Shown here piece after piece: positions 43,426 to 52,682 of a stretch of DNA of 64,000 nt. Origin of the DNA: Domibacillus aminovorans (lineage in GTDB: Bacteria; Bacillota; Bacilli; Bacillales; Domibacillaceae); the NCBI RefSeq assembly GCF_001643235.1, contig NZ_LQWY01000031.1:1-64000 (forward strand), in the 5' to 3' direction. Within the stretch, counting starts at the first letter, position 1, and every line of letters begins with the position of its first letter. The notes beneath the pieces are model-generated. The model had not been told where the DNA came from, searched no databases, and was given only the letters and a program-made list of their open reading frames with translations. The position numbers and the translations under genes were made by a program.

Positions 43426-43654
43426 ATTATCCCTCCTCTTATTCTATTTCCCCTATAATATTATCTTTTTCACGCCGCCAAAAGTAAACGTGTAATTTTT
43501 GGCTATCTTGAATTTCGCTTTTTTTCTATTCCGCTCACGTACACTTTTCTAAACCATAAGGAACTATATCTTGTGGAATATGTACGTCGTTGAATATCCT
43601 ATATTGTATTTTTCGCGTTTTTTTCTGATACTATTAAATAAAGGAGTGATAAGT

Positions 43655-44446
43655 TTGTCTAAAATAATTTCATATGAACATGTACGTTTTTTGCGGGAAA
43701 AACGAGTCATTTTAGATGATGTGAACTGGATTGTGAATGCGGGCGAACATTGGGCTGTGCTTGGATTGAACGGTTCAGGTAAATCAACAATGTTAAATAT
43801 GATGGGCGGCTATGAATTTCCGACGAGCGGCACGATCCATGTATTTGGGCACCAATATGGGAAATATAACTGGGAATACATAAAGAAACGGCTTGGTTTT
43901 GTCGGGAATACGTTAAATCGTTTTTTGTCTACACTGGATCAGGAAACGGCACACGAAATTATTGTCAGCGGCAAATTTAATTCGATCGGTATTTATGAGC
44001 AGACGACTGACGAAGATTGGAAAAAAGCAGAACAGCTGCTCAAAGAGTTTCATATTACGTATCTAGCTGATCAGCCGTACCGATTTTTATCCCAAGGAGA
44101 ACAGCGCCGTGTCTTAATTGCCCGGGCATTTATGGCACAGCCTGACGCGATGATTTTGGATGAGCCATGTTCCGGTCTCGACGTACGGGCGCGTGAAGAT
44201 TTACTTGAATCGCTGCAGGAACAAGCGCTAAAAAATGAAACGGTACTGCTTTACGTGACGCATCACATTGAAGAAATTATCCCAGCTATTACACATGTTG
44301 CGGTCATAAAAGATGGAATCATGATCGCGGCAGGACCGAAAAAAGATGTGTTGACGAATGATATTTTGAGCGATGCTTTTGGTTTACCGGTTGAAGTAGA
44401 GTCGCGCGGCGGCCGGAGCTGGCTGCAAGTAGTGAAAAAATCATAG
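43655..44446 (+). CDS. ylmA: ABC transporter ATP-binding protein, YlmA type
   Basis: This 263-residue ABC ATPase has Walker A (GLNGSGKST), the signature LSQGEQRRVLIARA, Walker B (AMILDEPCSGLD) and the H-loop (YVTHHIEEI). No permease gene is adjacent, as is usual for the YlmA/ModF-like orphan ATPases, so a transport role is not evident. The start is a TTG at 43655 with AAAGGAG 8 bases upstream; upstream in-frame codons lack a ribosome site. It converges on the trp operon across a shared terminator. Confidence 0.85.
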   Translation: MSKIISYEHVRFLREKRVILDDVNWIVNAGEHWAVLGLNGSGKSTMLNMMGGYEFPTSGTIHVFGHQYGKYNWEYIKKRLGFVGNTLNRFLSTLDQETAHEIIVSGKFNSIGIYEQTTDEDWKKAEQLLKEFHITYLADQPYRFLSQGEQRRVLIARAFMAQPDAMILDEPCSGLDVRAREDLLESLQEQALKNETVLLYVTHHIEEIIPAITHVAVIKDGIMIAAGPKKDVLTNDILSDAFGLPVEVESRGGRSWLQVVKKS

Positions 44447-44458
44447 TCTGCTAAATAG

Positions 44459-44494
44459 AAAAGCTGTCCGGGGAACAGGCTCCGGACAGCTTTT
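44459..44494. terminator. Bidirectional terminator of ylmA and the trp operon
   Basis: AAAAGCTGTCCGG pairs perfectly with CCGGACAGCTTTT. Confidence 0.92.
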
Positions 44495-44497
44495 CTA

Positions 44498-45280
44498 TTA
44501 TTTCACGCCGATTTTACCCGGCACTAACTCTTTAATCTCATGGCCCCGTCCTTCATGAAGAAGCGAGACGATTTTACTGCCAACAATCACGCCGTCACAT
44601 GCAGTACCAAGTGTTTCAGCCTGTTCTTTAGAGGATACACCGAATCCTGCGAGAACCGGTACAGGGCTCTTTTCTGTAATACGGGCAAGGTGAGCGGACA
44701 GATCTCCAGCAAATCCTGCACGTGCGCCAGTGATGCCGTTTACTGTTACCGCATAAATAAATCCTTCTGCTCCATCAACGGTTTCATCAATTCGTTCATC
44801 AGAACTTGTGAGCGTGACGAAGCGAATGAGCGCGATGTCATGTTTTGTCAATGATTCTTTAAACTCTGTTTCTTCCTCTATTGGCACATCGGGAATAATG
44901 ACGCCAGACACACCAGCTGCTGCACATTGATCAGCAAAGGTTTCTGCACCGAGTTTAAATACCGGGTTTGCGTATGTCATAATGACGACTGGAATGGAAA
45001 TGTCGTCTTTAAACGACGCGAGTTCAGCAAGTACTCCTTGTAATGTTACTTTTTCAGCAAGTGCCCGTTTTCCGGCTTCTTGAATGACCGGACCGTCAGC
45101 CACGGGATCGGAAAATGGAATACCGAGTTCAACGACTGTTACACCTGCGTCTTCTAACAATAAAATCGTTTCTTTCAACGTATGAAGGCCGCCGTCACCA
45201 GCCATGATGTAAGCCGTAAATACTTTTTTGTCTTCTTCCTTTACACGTGCAAACGTTGCGGCCATTTTATACTTCGTCAT
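44498..45280 (-). CDS. trpA: Tryptophan synthase alpha chain
   Basis: This 260-residue TIM-barrel enzyme cleaves indole-3-glycerol phosphate. The catalytic Glu is in VVELGIPFSDPVADGPVIQEA and the Asp in GVIIPDVPIEE, and FGVSSKEQ binds phosphate. It begins one base into the end of trpB (TAATG) and is the last gene of the operon before the terminator. Confidence 0.96.
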   Translation of the reverse strand: MTKYKMAATFARVKEEDKKVFTAYIMAGDGGLHTLKETILLLEDAGVTVVELGIPFSDPVADGPVIQEAGKRALAEKVTLQGVLAELASFKDDISIPVVIMTYANPVFKLGAETFADQCAAAGVSGVIIPDVPIEEETEFKESLTKHDIALIRFVTLTSSDERIDETVDGAEGFIYAVTVNGITGARAGFAGDLSAHLARITEKSPVPVLAGFGVSSKEQAETLGTACDGVIVGSKIVSLLHEGRGHEIKELVPGKIGVK

Positions 45281-46488
45281 TATTTTTGGCCCTCTCTTTC
45301 AAAACGTTCTTTAATTTGTGCAACGTCTTTATCACCGCGCCCTGACAGACAAATCGCGATAATCTCGTCTTCTTTCATCGTTTTTGCGAGTTTCAGCGCA
45401 TACGCGATTGCATGAGAGCTTTCAAGCGCTGGTATAATACCTTCTGTTTTAGTCAGCATTTTAAAGCCTTCAAGCGCTTCTTCATCCGTAATATGTTCAT
45501 AAATGACACGACCTGAGTCTTTTAAAAAGCTATGTTCTGGACCAACGCCTGGATAATCAAGACCAGCAGAAATGGAATGCGCTTCTTGAATTTGTCCTGC
45601 TTCGTCCTGCAGCAAATACATTTTACTGCCGTGCAGCACACCAACACTGCCCATCGTCATCGAGGCCGCATGTTTATCTGTATCTACGCCGCTTCCGGAT
45701 GCTTCTACACCGTACATTTTGACCGATTCATCTTCAATAAATGGATAAAACATCCCCATCGCGTTGCTGCCTCCACCAATACAAGCCACAACGGCATCAG
45801 GAAGACGACCTTCTTTTTCCTGCAGCTGCCGTTTCGTTTCATTGCCAATTACAGCTTGAAAATCGCGGACAATTTGCGGGAATGGATGCGGACCAAGCAC
45901 CGAACCCATAATATAATGAGTATCTTCCACATTTGTTACCCAGTAGCGAAGTGCTTCATTTACCGCATCTTTTAGTGTGCCGCTTCCTTGCGAGACACTT
46001 TCAACGCGCGCACCGAGCAGCTCCATCCGGAACACATTTAATTCCTGGCGGCGAATATCTTCTTCCCCCATAAAAATAACACAGTCCAGATTCAACAATG
46101 CGCAGACAGTAGCTGTAGCCACACCATGCTGTCCAGCACCTGTTTCAGCCACGACTTTTCGTTTGCCCATACGAACGGTAAGAAGCGCTTGTCCAATCGT
46201 ATTATTAATTTTATGAGCGCCTGTATGATTCAAGTCTTCGCGCTTCAAATAAATTTTCGCACCGCCGGCTTCTTTTGTTAAGTTTTCTGCAAAGTAAAGC
46301 GGATTTTCACGACCGACATAATCGGTTAAATAATGATTTAATTCAGCTAGAAATGATTCATCGACCATCGCTGACTCGTATGCTTCTTCTAGTTCTTTAA
46401 CGGCCCGCATAAGTGTTTCCGGCACGTAACGGCCGCCGTATTCACCGTAATGCCCTTTAGCATCCGGCTGGTTATATACATTACTCAA
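45280..46488 (-). CDS. trpB: Tryptophan synthase beta chain
   Basis: This 402-residue PLP enzyme joins indole and serine. The PLP lysine lies in [21 protein letters not shown], and the phosphate loop is GGGSNAMG. The true start is a TTG at 46488 ([23 protein letters not shown]), two bases after the trpF stop and 8 bases after AAAGGAG. The upstream open frame overlaps trpF and is not used. Confidence 0.96.
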   Translation of the reverse strand: MSNVYNQPDAKGHYGEYGGRYVPETLMRAVKELEEAYESAMVDESFLAELNHYLTDYVGRENPLYFAENLTKEAGGAKIYLKREDLNHTGAHKINNTIGQALLTVRMGKRKVVAETGAGQHGVATATVCALLNLDCVIFMGEEDIRRQELNVFRMELLGARVESVSQGSGTLKDAVNEALRYWVTNVEDTHYIMGSVLGPHPFPQIVRDFQAVIGNETKRQLQEKEGRLPDAVVACIGGGSNAMGMFYPFIEDESVKMYGVEASGSGVDTDKHAASMTMGSVGVLHGSKMYLLQDEAGQIQEAHSISAGLDYPGVGPEHSFLKDSGRVIYEHITDEEALEGFKMLTKTEGIIPALESSHAIAYALKLAKTMKEDEIIAICLSGRGDKDVAQIKERFEREGQK

Positions 46489-46489
46489 T

Positions 46490-47098
46490 TTAATTTGCTC
46501 CTTTCGCACGCTGTACAAATTGAAACACTTTCGTTTCATCTTTCCGACCGTCCGTTTCGACACCGCTTGAAATATCCACCGCAAATGGCTGAACGGACTG
46601 CACAGCTTCTTCTATATTATCAGGTGAGAGACCTCCTGCCAAAATGAGACGGTTTTTATCAACATCCGGATTTTCAAGAAGTGACCAGTCAAATACTTGG
46701 CCGCTGCCTCCACGAAAGCGAGCCGGCGGACTGTCAATTAAAATATACTTGGCCGGGTAGGCAAACATTTCTTTGTACGGAATGTTTTCTTTTACTGAAA
46801 AAGCTTTTATAACTGGAACCGGCATATTTTCAGCAAATTCAGCTGTTTCATCACCGTGAAGCTGTACATAATCAAGACCGGCTGTTTTCACAATATCACA
46901 AATTACACCGGACTCTTCATTGACGAACACGCCGACTTTTTTTACGTTTGGGCCGACAGCTTCGCCGATCTCGCGGGCCAATTCAGCTGGAATGCGCCGG
47001 CTGCTGTTGGCAAAAACAAATCCAATCATGTCAGCACCAGCCTCACGTGCCCAACTCGCTGCTTCAAACGATGTAATTCCACAAATTTTAACGTTCAT
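46490..47098 (-). CDS. trpF: Phosphoribosylanthranilate isomerase
   Basis: This 202-residue TIM barrel has the catalytic Cys in VKICGIT (residue 5), the Asp in ILIDSPP and the C-terminal phosphate motif [14 protein letters not shown] plus [15 protein letters not shown]. It lies one base after the trpC stop within the operon. Confidence 0.96.
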   Translation of the reverse strand: MNVKICGITSFEAASWAREAGADMIGFVFANSSRRIPAELAREIGEAVGPNVKKVGVFVNEESGVICDIVKTAGLDYVQLHGDETAEFAENMPVPVIKAFSVKENIPYKEMFAYPAKYILIDSPPARFRGGSGQVFDWSLLENPDVDKNRLILAGGLSPDNIEEAVQSVQPFAVDISSGVETDGRKDETKVFQFVQRAKGAN

Positions 47099-47099
47099 T

Positions 47100-47870
47100 T
47101 TACAATTCTACTTTCAGCGAACGGACTGCTCCCGCCACATCGCCAGCTAGCATTAATGTTTCACCGACAAGAAGCGCCCGGGCGCCGGCTTCTTTTAACC
47201 GAATCGCATCTTCCCGTGTTTTTATACCGCTCTCCGACACAAAAATAGCCTTTTCTTTTCCATAACGGGACATAAGCCGTTCCGTTACAGCAAGATTTGT
47301 TTTAAATGAGTGAAGATCGCGGTTGTTAATCCCAATAATATTGGCTTCTAGTGCAAGTGCCCGTTCCATTTCCGCTTCGTCATGCACTTCAACGAGCACA
47401 TCAAGTCCATGCTCTTTTGAATGGCGGTACAATCTATGCATCTCTTCATCGTTCAGCGCAGCGGCAATCAGTAAAATGATATCGCCTCCTGAAGCTTTTG
47501 CCCGATCAATTTGAATTTCATCAATGATAAAATCTTTATTTAAGAGAGGGATCTCAACATTTTCTTTCACTGCTTTTAAGTCGTCCATCGTACCTTTGAA
47601 AAAAGGCGTATCTGTTAGAACAGACACGGCATCAGCGCCGTTGTCTGCATAAATCGTTGCTTGTTCAACCGGATCAACACCCAGATTTATATCTCCTTTT
47701 GATGGGGAAGCCCGCTTGACTTCCGCAATCAACGCTATCGTTTTCGATGCTACGACCCGATCATAAAAGGAAATAGGTGTCCGGTCTGTTTTGTATGTGA
47801 GTGCCGACTGTTTTAAAAGCGCTACTTCTTCGCGTTTTTTATCGATAATTTTATCTAAAATTGTTGTCAT
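47100..47870 (-). CDS. trpC: Indole-3-glycerol phosphate synthase
   Basis: This 256-residue TIM barrel starts MTTILDKIIDKKREEVALLK. The catalytic Lys lies in AEVKRASPSKG, with a second Lys in LLNKDFIID and the Glu in VEVHDEAEME; IGINNRDLHSF is conserved. Its start overlaps the trpGD stop by four bases (ATGA). Confidence 0.96.
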   Translation of the reverse strand: MTTILDKIIDKKREEVALLKQSALTYKTDRTPISFYDRVVASKTIALIAEVKRASPSKGDINLGVDPVEQATIYADNGADAVSVLTDTPFFKGTMDDLKAVKENVEIPLLNKDFIIDEIQIDRAKASGGDIILLIAAALNDEEMHRLYRHSKEHGLDVLVEVHDEAEMERALALEANIIGINNRDLHSFKTNLAVTERLMSRYGKEKAIFVSESGIKTREDAIRLKEAGARALLVGETLMLAGDVAGAVRSLKVEL

Positions 47871-49480
47871 CCTGTTATCACTGCCTTCTGTCGTCTTTTT
47901 GAAAACTCAACTAAATAATTTAATTTTTGCAGCGCAGCACCTGAATCGATGCTTTCTTCCGCCATCTTCACACCTTCACGAATAGACTTTGCCTTGCCAT
48001 TTGCGAATAAGCCGATCGCACTATTAAGCACAACCGTATCGCGCTGTGCACCGCGCTCCCCTTCTAAGATCCTCTTTAAAATTTCGGCGTTTTCAATCGC
48101 TTCGCCGCCTTTAATCGCTTCAAGTGGATATTCCGGCAGACCAGCGGATTCGGCTGTTACAATCATTTTTTCTATTTTGCCGTTTTCGAGCAAAACCAAA
48201 TGATTTTCACCAGCAAGAGACGCTTCATCCATATAGCCTGCCCCGTTTAATACAACAGCGCGTTTGCGGCCAAGACGGTTTAACACATCGGCCATCATCT
48301 CTAACGAATCGCGGCGATAAGTGCCTAAAAGCTGCGATTCGAGCTTTACTGGATTCGTCAGCGGCCCGATCAAATTAAAAATCGTTGGAATTTTCAAATC
48401 ACGGCGCACTTTCATAATGCGTTTTAATTTCGGATGAACGTGTGGTGCAAACAAAAATGTAATGTTGTTTTCTTCAAGAAGCCGGTCTGTTTCATCAGCC
48501 AGGAAGTCAAGTGACACCCCAAGATGTTCAAGCACATCGGCGCTGCCTGTTTTACTTGATACACTTCTGTTGCCATGTTTGGCTACTTTTACGCCAGCAC
48601 CCGCAAGCACAAAAGCAGACGTTGTGCTAATGTTAAAGCTTTGTGAACCATCGCCGCCCGTACCGCAGTTATCCATCACGTTCTTCCAGTTTGTACGGGA
48701 CGCCACCGCGTTTTGATGGAGCACATTGACAAATGCAGCGACTTCCTCTACCGTTTCCCCTTTTGCTTTTAGTGCGATTAAAAAAGCAGCGATTTCACTA
48801 TCCGTCACATCTTCCTGTAAAATCTCCGTTACAGCATCTTCCATTTCCTTTGTTGTAAGAGATTCTCCATCGGATAATTTCATTAAATACTTTTTCATAT
48901 TTTTTTCTTTCCGGTACGAACGGAAAAATTCGCTAATTAAATTATCGCCCACTTTTGTCCCGATCGATTCTGGATGAAATTGAAGGCCAAAGACAGGATA
49001 TTCTTTATGACGCAGTGCCATAATTTCGTTGTCATCGGTTGATTCTGCTATCACTTCTAGCTTTTGACTAAGTGTTTCACGGTCAACGGCAAGAGAGTGA
49101 TAACGCATGATAGGCACTGGACCTTGCACCGCAGAAAACAATCCTTTTCCTTCATGGCGAGCCATGGACAATTTCCCATGTTTAATCGTTTTTGCTGGAA
49201 TGATATCCGTTCCAAACGCCGCTGCAATCGCCTGATGGCCGAGACAGATACCAAGAATCGGAATCCGATGATAAAAGGCGTGCACTACTTCAATCGAAAT
49301 CCCCGCTTCTTCCGGTGTGCCTGGTCCTGGAGAAATGACAATCGCTTCCGGTGCCAGTGCTTCAATTTCATCGATCGTAATTTCGTCGTTGCGGACAACG
49401 CGGACGTTTTTGCCAATGCGGCCGATTTGTTGATATAGATTGTATGTGAATGAATCGTAGTTATCAATGAGTAAAATCAT
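47867..49480 (-). CDS. trpGD: Fused anthranilate synthase glutaminase / anthranilate phosphoribosyltransferase (TrpG-TrpD)
   Basis: This 537-residue fusion has, at residues 1-190, a class I glutamine amidotransferase (LLIDNYDSFTYN, nucleophile Cys79 in LGICLGHQ, HPES). Residues 195-537 are anthranilate phosphoribosyltransferase (MDNCGTGGDGSQSFNISTTSA, KHGNRSVSSKTGSADVLE, LKLKRIMKVRR-like segment, NLIGPLTNP). The two are joined by RKEKN-MKKYLMK, where an internal ATG (residue 195) has a weak GGAAAG site, so separate TrpD could also be made. In B. subtilis the glutaminase is the separate dual-role PabA, so this fusion is notable. It overlaps trpE by four bases. Confidence 0.93.
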   Translation of the reverse strand: MILLIDNYDSFTYNLYQQIGRIGKNVRVVRNDEITIDEIEALAPEAIVISPGPGTPEEAGISIEVVHAFYHRIPILGICLGHQAIAAAFGTDIIPAKTIKHGKLSMARHEGKGLFSAVQGPVPIMRYHSLAVDRETLSQKLEVIAESTDDNEIMALRHKEYPVFGLQFHPESIGTKVGDNLISEFFRSYRKEKNMKKYLMKLSDGESLTTKEMEDAVTEILQEDVTDSEIAAFLIALKAKGETVEEVAAFVNVLHQNAVASRTNWKNVMDNCGTGGDGSQSFNISTTSAFVLAGAGVKVAKHGNRSVSSKTGSADVLEHLGVSLDFLADETDRLLEENNITFLFAPHVHPKLKRIMKVRRDLKIPTIFNLIGPLTNPVKLESQLLGTYRRDSLEMMADVLNRLGRKRAVVLNGAGYMDEASLAGENHLVLLENGKIEKMIVTAESAGLPEYPLEAIKGGEAIENAEILKRILEGERGAQRDTVVLNSAIGLFANGKAKSIREGVKMAEESIDSGAALQKLNYLVEFSKRRQKAVITG

Positions 49481-50871
49481 TTTTGCACCTCCAGTAATGC
49501 TTTCGCTTTATGCATTGTTTCTTCATATTCTGTATCAGGCACAGAGTCATAGACGATGCCGGCTCCTGCCTGTACGTGCGCCATATTGTCTTTAATGACC
49601 ATCGTGCGGATCGCAAGCGCAAAGTCCATGCTGCCCGTTGCCGACAAGTACCCGACTGCACCAGAGTACACGCCGCGCTTCACTGGTTCGAGTTCATTAA
49701 TAATTTGCATGGCACGAATTTTCGGTGCACCCGAGACCGTACCCGCTGGCAAACAGGCTGTCAGTGCATCAAGTGGATGATAATTTTCTCTTAATTCACC
49801 TGATACTTCCGACACGATATGCATCACATGTTTATATTTTTCAATTTTCATATACTTATCCAACGTGACCGAGCCAATTTCTGAAATTTTCCCGACATCG
49901 TTGCGGCCAAGATCGACAAGCATCCGGTGTTCAGCAATTTCTTTTTCATCCGCTAACAGCTCTTCTGAAAGACGCACATCTTCTTCTGGTGATGTGCCGC
50001 GCGGGCGAGTACCGGCAATTGGATTTGTTGTGACAGTCGTGCCGCTTACTTTTACAAGGCTTTCTGGTGATGTGCCTAACACCGTATAGCCATCGAAATC
50101 AATGTAAAACATGTACGGTGACGGATTAGATGTACGAAGACGGCGATACAATGTAAATGGATCTCCTTCAAATGGAGATGAAAGACGCTGTGAAAGAACA
50201 ACTTGGAATATATCACCACGAATGATATGTTCTTTCGCTTTTTCAACCATTTCACAAAATGTTTTACGTTCCGTTTTTGAAGTGAATGCAAGGACATTTG
50301 TTTCATTGCCTGCAAATGGTTTTTGATCGGTATGAATGTCATTATATAAGCTTTCAATCGCTGCATCCATTTCAGCTTCCGCTCGGTCTCCGAATAAATC
50401 AACGGCAACGAACGAAACGAGTTGTGTTAAATGATCATAGACGACGAACGTATCGTAAAACAGCAGATGTACGTCCGGCATTTCCAGTTCATCCGGAAGC
50501 GGTTCGCCGATTTTTTCTTCAAAGAAAACCGTATCATAACCAATGTAGCCGGCTGCGCCACCGAAAAATGGAAATGGGTAATCATTATCACCATACACGG
50601 GCATGATCTCTTTTAATTTGTCCATGAACTTTTCTGAACCAGATTCCGTTTCACCCTCTTTTTTGGTTAGCGTATACCCGCTTCCATCAGCTATAAATTG
50701 CGCGACCGGATCCACCGCTATAAATGAATAGCGTCCGCTTTCTTCATGTTTCGCTGAGCTTTCAAACAACATCTTTTGTTTTCCACGCAGCATGTGATAG
50801 ATGGAGATTGGTGTAACCATATCTCCTTCCATTTCTTTTCGTCTGTATTGAATCGTTTCCTGTAATTTCAT
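49477..50871 (-). CDS. trpE: Anthranilate synthase component I
   Basis: This 464-residue chorismate-binding enzyme is the first of the tryptophan pathway. The N-terminal tryptophan-feedback element has LLFESSAKHEESGRYSFIAVDP (the ES-S motif). Catalytic blocks are NPIAGTRPRGTSPEED, LVDLGRNDVGK, GTVSGAPKIRAMQIINELEP and AHVQAGAGIVYDSVPDTEYEE. The ATG at 50871 follows AAAGGGGA. It is the first gene of the operon, 24 bases after the T-box terminator region. Confidence 0.96.
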   Translation of the reverse strand: MKLQETIQYRRKEMEGDMVTPISIYHMLRGKQKMLFESSAKHEESGRYSFIAVDPVAQFIADGSGYTLTKKEGETESGSEKFMDKLKEIMPVYGDNDYPFPFFGGAAGYIGYDTVFFEEKIGEPLPDELEMPDVHLLFYDTFVVYDHLTQLVSFVAVDLFGDRAEAEMDAAIESLYNDIHTDQKPFAGNETNVLAFTSKTERKTFCEMVEKAKEHIIRGDIFQVVLSQRLSSPFEGDPFTLYRRLRTSNPSPYMFYIDFDGYTVLGTSPESLVKVSGTTVTTNPIAGTRPRGTSPEEDVRLSEELLADEKEIAEHRMLVDLGRNDVGKISEIGSVTLDKYMKIEKYKHVMHIVSEVSGELRENYHPLDALTACLPAGTVSGAPKIRAMQIINELEPVKRGVYSGAVGYLSATGSMDFALAIRTMVIKDNMAHVQAGAGIVYDSVPDTEYEETMHKAKALLEVQK

Positions 50872-50894
50872 CGTCAGTTCCCCTTTCTTTCCAT

Positions 50895-51112
50895 AAAAAA
50901 ACTCCATAGATGATCTCATCATCTATGGAGGACGGTTTCCCGCGGTGCCACCTCTCGTTGAAGCAAAATTGCTTCCCCTTAAAACCGGTTAACGGACGGC
51001 TGCCGGGCGCTCTACTTTCAATGTTCAAGCTGCCACTCACGGACCCATTCGAGCTGTTGCTGCGTGCCGGGTTTCCACCATCCCCTGGCTCTCTGTAACG
51101 AGCAAAACAACT
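50895..51112 (-). promoter_or_regulatory. T-box riboswitch 2 (tRNA-Trp) of the trp operon
   Basis: The stem I start GAGAGCCAGGGGATGGTG leads to a specifier loop reading CGAATGGGTCC, with UGG (Trp) as specifier. The T-box sequence GAGGTGGCACCGCGG follows (about 50940-50955), then a terminator with long arms (CATAGATGATGAGATCATCTATG type) and seven T residues. Uncharged tRNA-Trp should favour antitermination. It is the second of two in series. Confidence 0.9.
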
Positions 51113-51165
51113 GTACTTTTTCCGATCATCGTATTCGTTTATATAGTGAAACTTCATTCATGGAT

Positions 51166-51405
51166 AAATACAAAAAGGCCCCCTCATCTTCAAAAGGACG
51201 GGGAGCCGTGGTACCACCTTTATTGACCGCACGTATGCGATCCACTTTAACAGCAGAATTTCTGCCTGTCTTCTGTAACGTAAGACGTACGCCAGAGCCT
51301 ACTTAACTTCTTGTTCGGTCCGGAAGCTCAGAAGCCCATTCACAATGTGTCCTGCACCAGCTTGCACCAACCGCCGGCTCTCTAAAGCATTATTCATTGC
51401 TACTC
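51166..51405 (-). promoter_or_regulatory. T-box riboswitch 1 (tRNA-Trp) of the trp operon
   Basis: The stem I start GAGAGCCGGCGGTTGGTG leads to a specifier loop GTGAATGGGCTTC, again UGG. The T-box sequence AAAGGTGGTACCACGG (about 51206-51221) is followed by the terminator CCCCGTCC...GATGAGGGG and TTTTTG. Two full T-boxes in series give a steeper response to uncharged tRNA. Confidence 0.9.
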
Positions 51406-51440
51406 TTCTTCTTCATTGCTCATGTATTTAACTGATTATT

Positions 51441-51469
51441 ATCATAATACAATCATTTTAAAATTTCAA
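51441..51469 (-). promoter_or_regulatory. SigA promoter of the trp operon
   Basis: On the minus strand TTGAAA, 17 bases, TATGAT, about 35 bases upstream of T-box 1. Confidence 0.6.
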
Positions 51470-51576
51470 CTATTTTTAAAATGATTTTTTCATTCTATCA
51501 TTAGATTTCATCTATTGGCGGATCACTGCTTTAACAGTCACCTTGTCTTAAAACGCCAAATATTTCTGATTATACA

Positions 51577-52443
51577 TTATTCTGCTTCCCAGTCCGGATA
51601 CAAGTCTGTCCGGCGGTCGCGCCACGTTGTAACCGATCCTTTTTTACGCACATCATATAAAAGCGAAAGATCAAGATCCGCGGTAATAATCATATCATCG
51701 TTCATGATACCTTCTGCCACGATGCCGGCTGGTGGGAAAGGAATGTCATTCGGTGCAATAACAACCGCCTGACCCGTATTTGCCCGCATTAAATCAACTG
51801 TTGGCAATGATCCGACTGTGCCTGTTCCAACTACATACACTTGATTTTCAACGGCACGTGCATGGCTCGTATAGCGGACGCGATGAAAACCGTGTCGGTC
51901 GTCTGTGCACGACGGACAGAAAATCACATCCGCCCCGCGTGCTTTTGCCATCCGGACGATTTCTGGAAACTCAATATCATAACACGTTAAAATTGCGATT
52001 GTTCCTTTATCTGTTTCAAAGATACGGAACGAATCGCCTTGCTGCATGTTCCATCCTTCGACTTCTGCTGGCGTGATATGAAGCTTTGGCTGCATCTGAT
52101 ACGAGCCATCTGGATAAAATAAATAAGCGGTATTTTGAATGCCGTCCCCTGCTGCTGTCACATGCGTGCCAGCGATAATATGAACGTCATAGTGACGTGC
52201 AAATTTAGAGAATGTTTGCTCATAACGTTCTGTAAACAACGGCAAATCAGTAATTTTTAACGCTTCACCTGTTTCTTCGTCGCCGATCGATAGAAGTTGT
52301 GTCGTGAAAAATTCGGGAAATAGAATAAACTCTGCTTCAAACTCCATCGCGGTTTTTATGTAATGTTCGCATTGTTCCGCAAATTCATCGAATGATTGGA
52401 TTGTGTGCAAATGATACTGTACTGCTGATACGCGCATTTTCAA
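51577..52443 (-). CDS. Carbon-nitrogen hydrolase (nitrilase superfamily)
   Basis: This 288-residue amidase-type hydrolase has the catalytic triad: Glu in ILFPEFFTTQ, Lys in QPKLHITPAE and Cys in AILTCYDIEFPE. It fits the omega-amidase/carbamoylase-like branch, but the substrate is unknown. The start is a TTG at 52443 with AAGGGGAG at 8 bases; an ATG two codons later is the alternative. It is transcribed alone between the trp leader and the small RNA gene. Confidence 0.85.
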   Translation of the reverse strand: MKMRVSAVQYHLHTIQSFDEFAEQCEHYIKTAMEFEAEFILFPEFFTTQLLSIGDEETGEALKITDLPLFTERYEQTFSKFARHYDVHIIAGTHVTAAGDGIQNTAYLFYPDGSYQMQPKLHITPAEVEGWNMQQGDSFRIFETDKGTIAILTCYDIEFPEIVRMAKARGADVIFCPSCTDDRHGFHRVRYTSHARAVENQVYVVGTGTVGSLPTVDLMRANTGQAVVIAPNDIPFPPAGIVAEGIMNDDMIITADLDLSLLYDVRKKGSVTTWRDRRTDLYPDWEAE

Positions 52444-52516
52444 AATACGTCTCCCCTTTGTAACTGATTTTTTTATGATCTGCTTTTAAATTAAAGGATA
52501 TTGGCCATTTTAGCAA

Positions 52517-52596
52517 GAAAAAAAGACAGCAACGATCGCTGTCCAATATCGGATGTGAAATTCAGTCCCAAAGAGGGGGTGATGAGAATGAATCTC
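52517..52596 (-). ncRNA. Probable Fur-regulated small RNA (FsrA-like)
   Basis: A consensus promoter, a Fur-like box over the start point and a strong terminator define a transcript of about 80 nt with no ORF. It would begin GAGAUUCAUUCUCAUC, has a C-rich single-stranded stretch CACCCCCUCUUU that could pair with Shine-Dalgarno regions, and ends in the stem GACAGC/GCUGUC plus seven U. Size, C-rich motif and Fur control match FsrA, the iron-sparing small RNA of bacilli. The sequence itself was compared only from memory. Confidence 0.7.
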
Positions 52597-52597
52597 A
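52583..52597. promoter_or_regulatory. Fur-like operator of the small RNA
   Basis: On the minus strand TGAGATTCATTCTCA, which matches the 7-1-7 Fur consensus TGATAATNATTATCA at 11 of 14 defined positions. It covers the predicted transcription start. Confidence 0.65.
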
Positions 52598-52603
52598 ATT
52601 TCA

Positions 52604-52631
52604 ATTATAGCGAGATTTGATGAAATGTCAA
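52604..52631 (-). promoter_or_regulatory. SigA promoter of the small RNA
   Basis: TTGACA, 16 bases, TATAAT: a full-consensus hexamer pair. Confidence 0.8.
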
Positions 52632-52652
52632 CTCTCATTCAACATATTTTCT

Positions 52653-52682
52653 CAAAAAAATCCGGCGAAATTATTCGCCGGA
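52653..52682 (-). terminator. Intrinsic terminator of the hom-thrC-thrB operon
   Basis: TCCGGCGAA pairs with TTCGCCGGA, overlapping the thrB stop region, and seven T residues follow on the minus strand. Confidence 0.88.

Noticed and set aside
43571-43654. Upstream extension of the ylmA frame from the ATG at 43571
   Set aside because: It is hydrophobic and lacks a ribosome site; the TTG at 43655 has AAAGGAG at the right distance and starts the conserved ABC fold.
48880-48900. Frameshift or lost stop between TrpG and TrpD
   Set aside because: The frame is continuous and the linker is plausible. A sequencing error remains possible, so the fusion is listed as a finding.
52588-52620. Plus-strand 10-codon frame with a GGGGGTG ribosome-like site
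   Set aside because: The same bases read better on the minus strand as the Fur box, start point and C-rich segment of a small RNA; the G-rich site is the complement of the C-rich motif.
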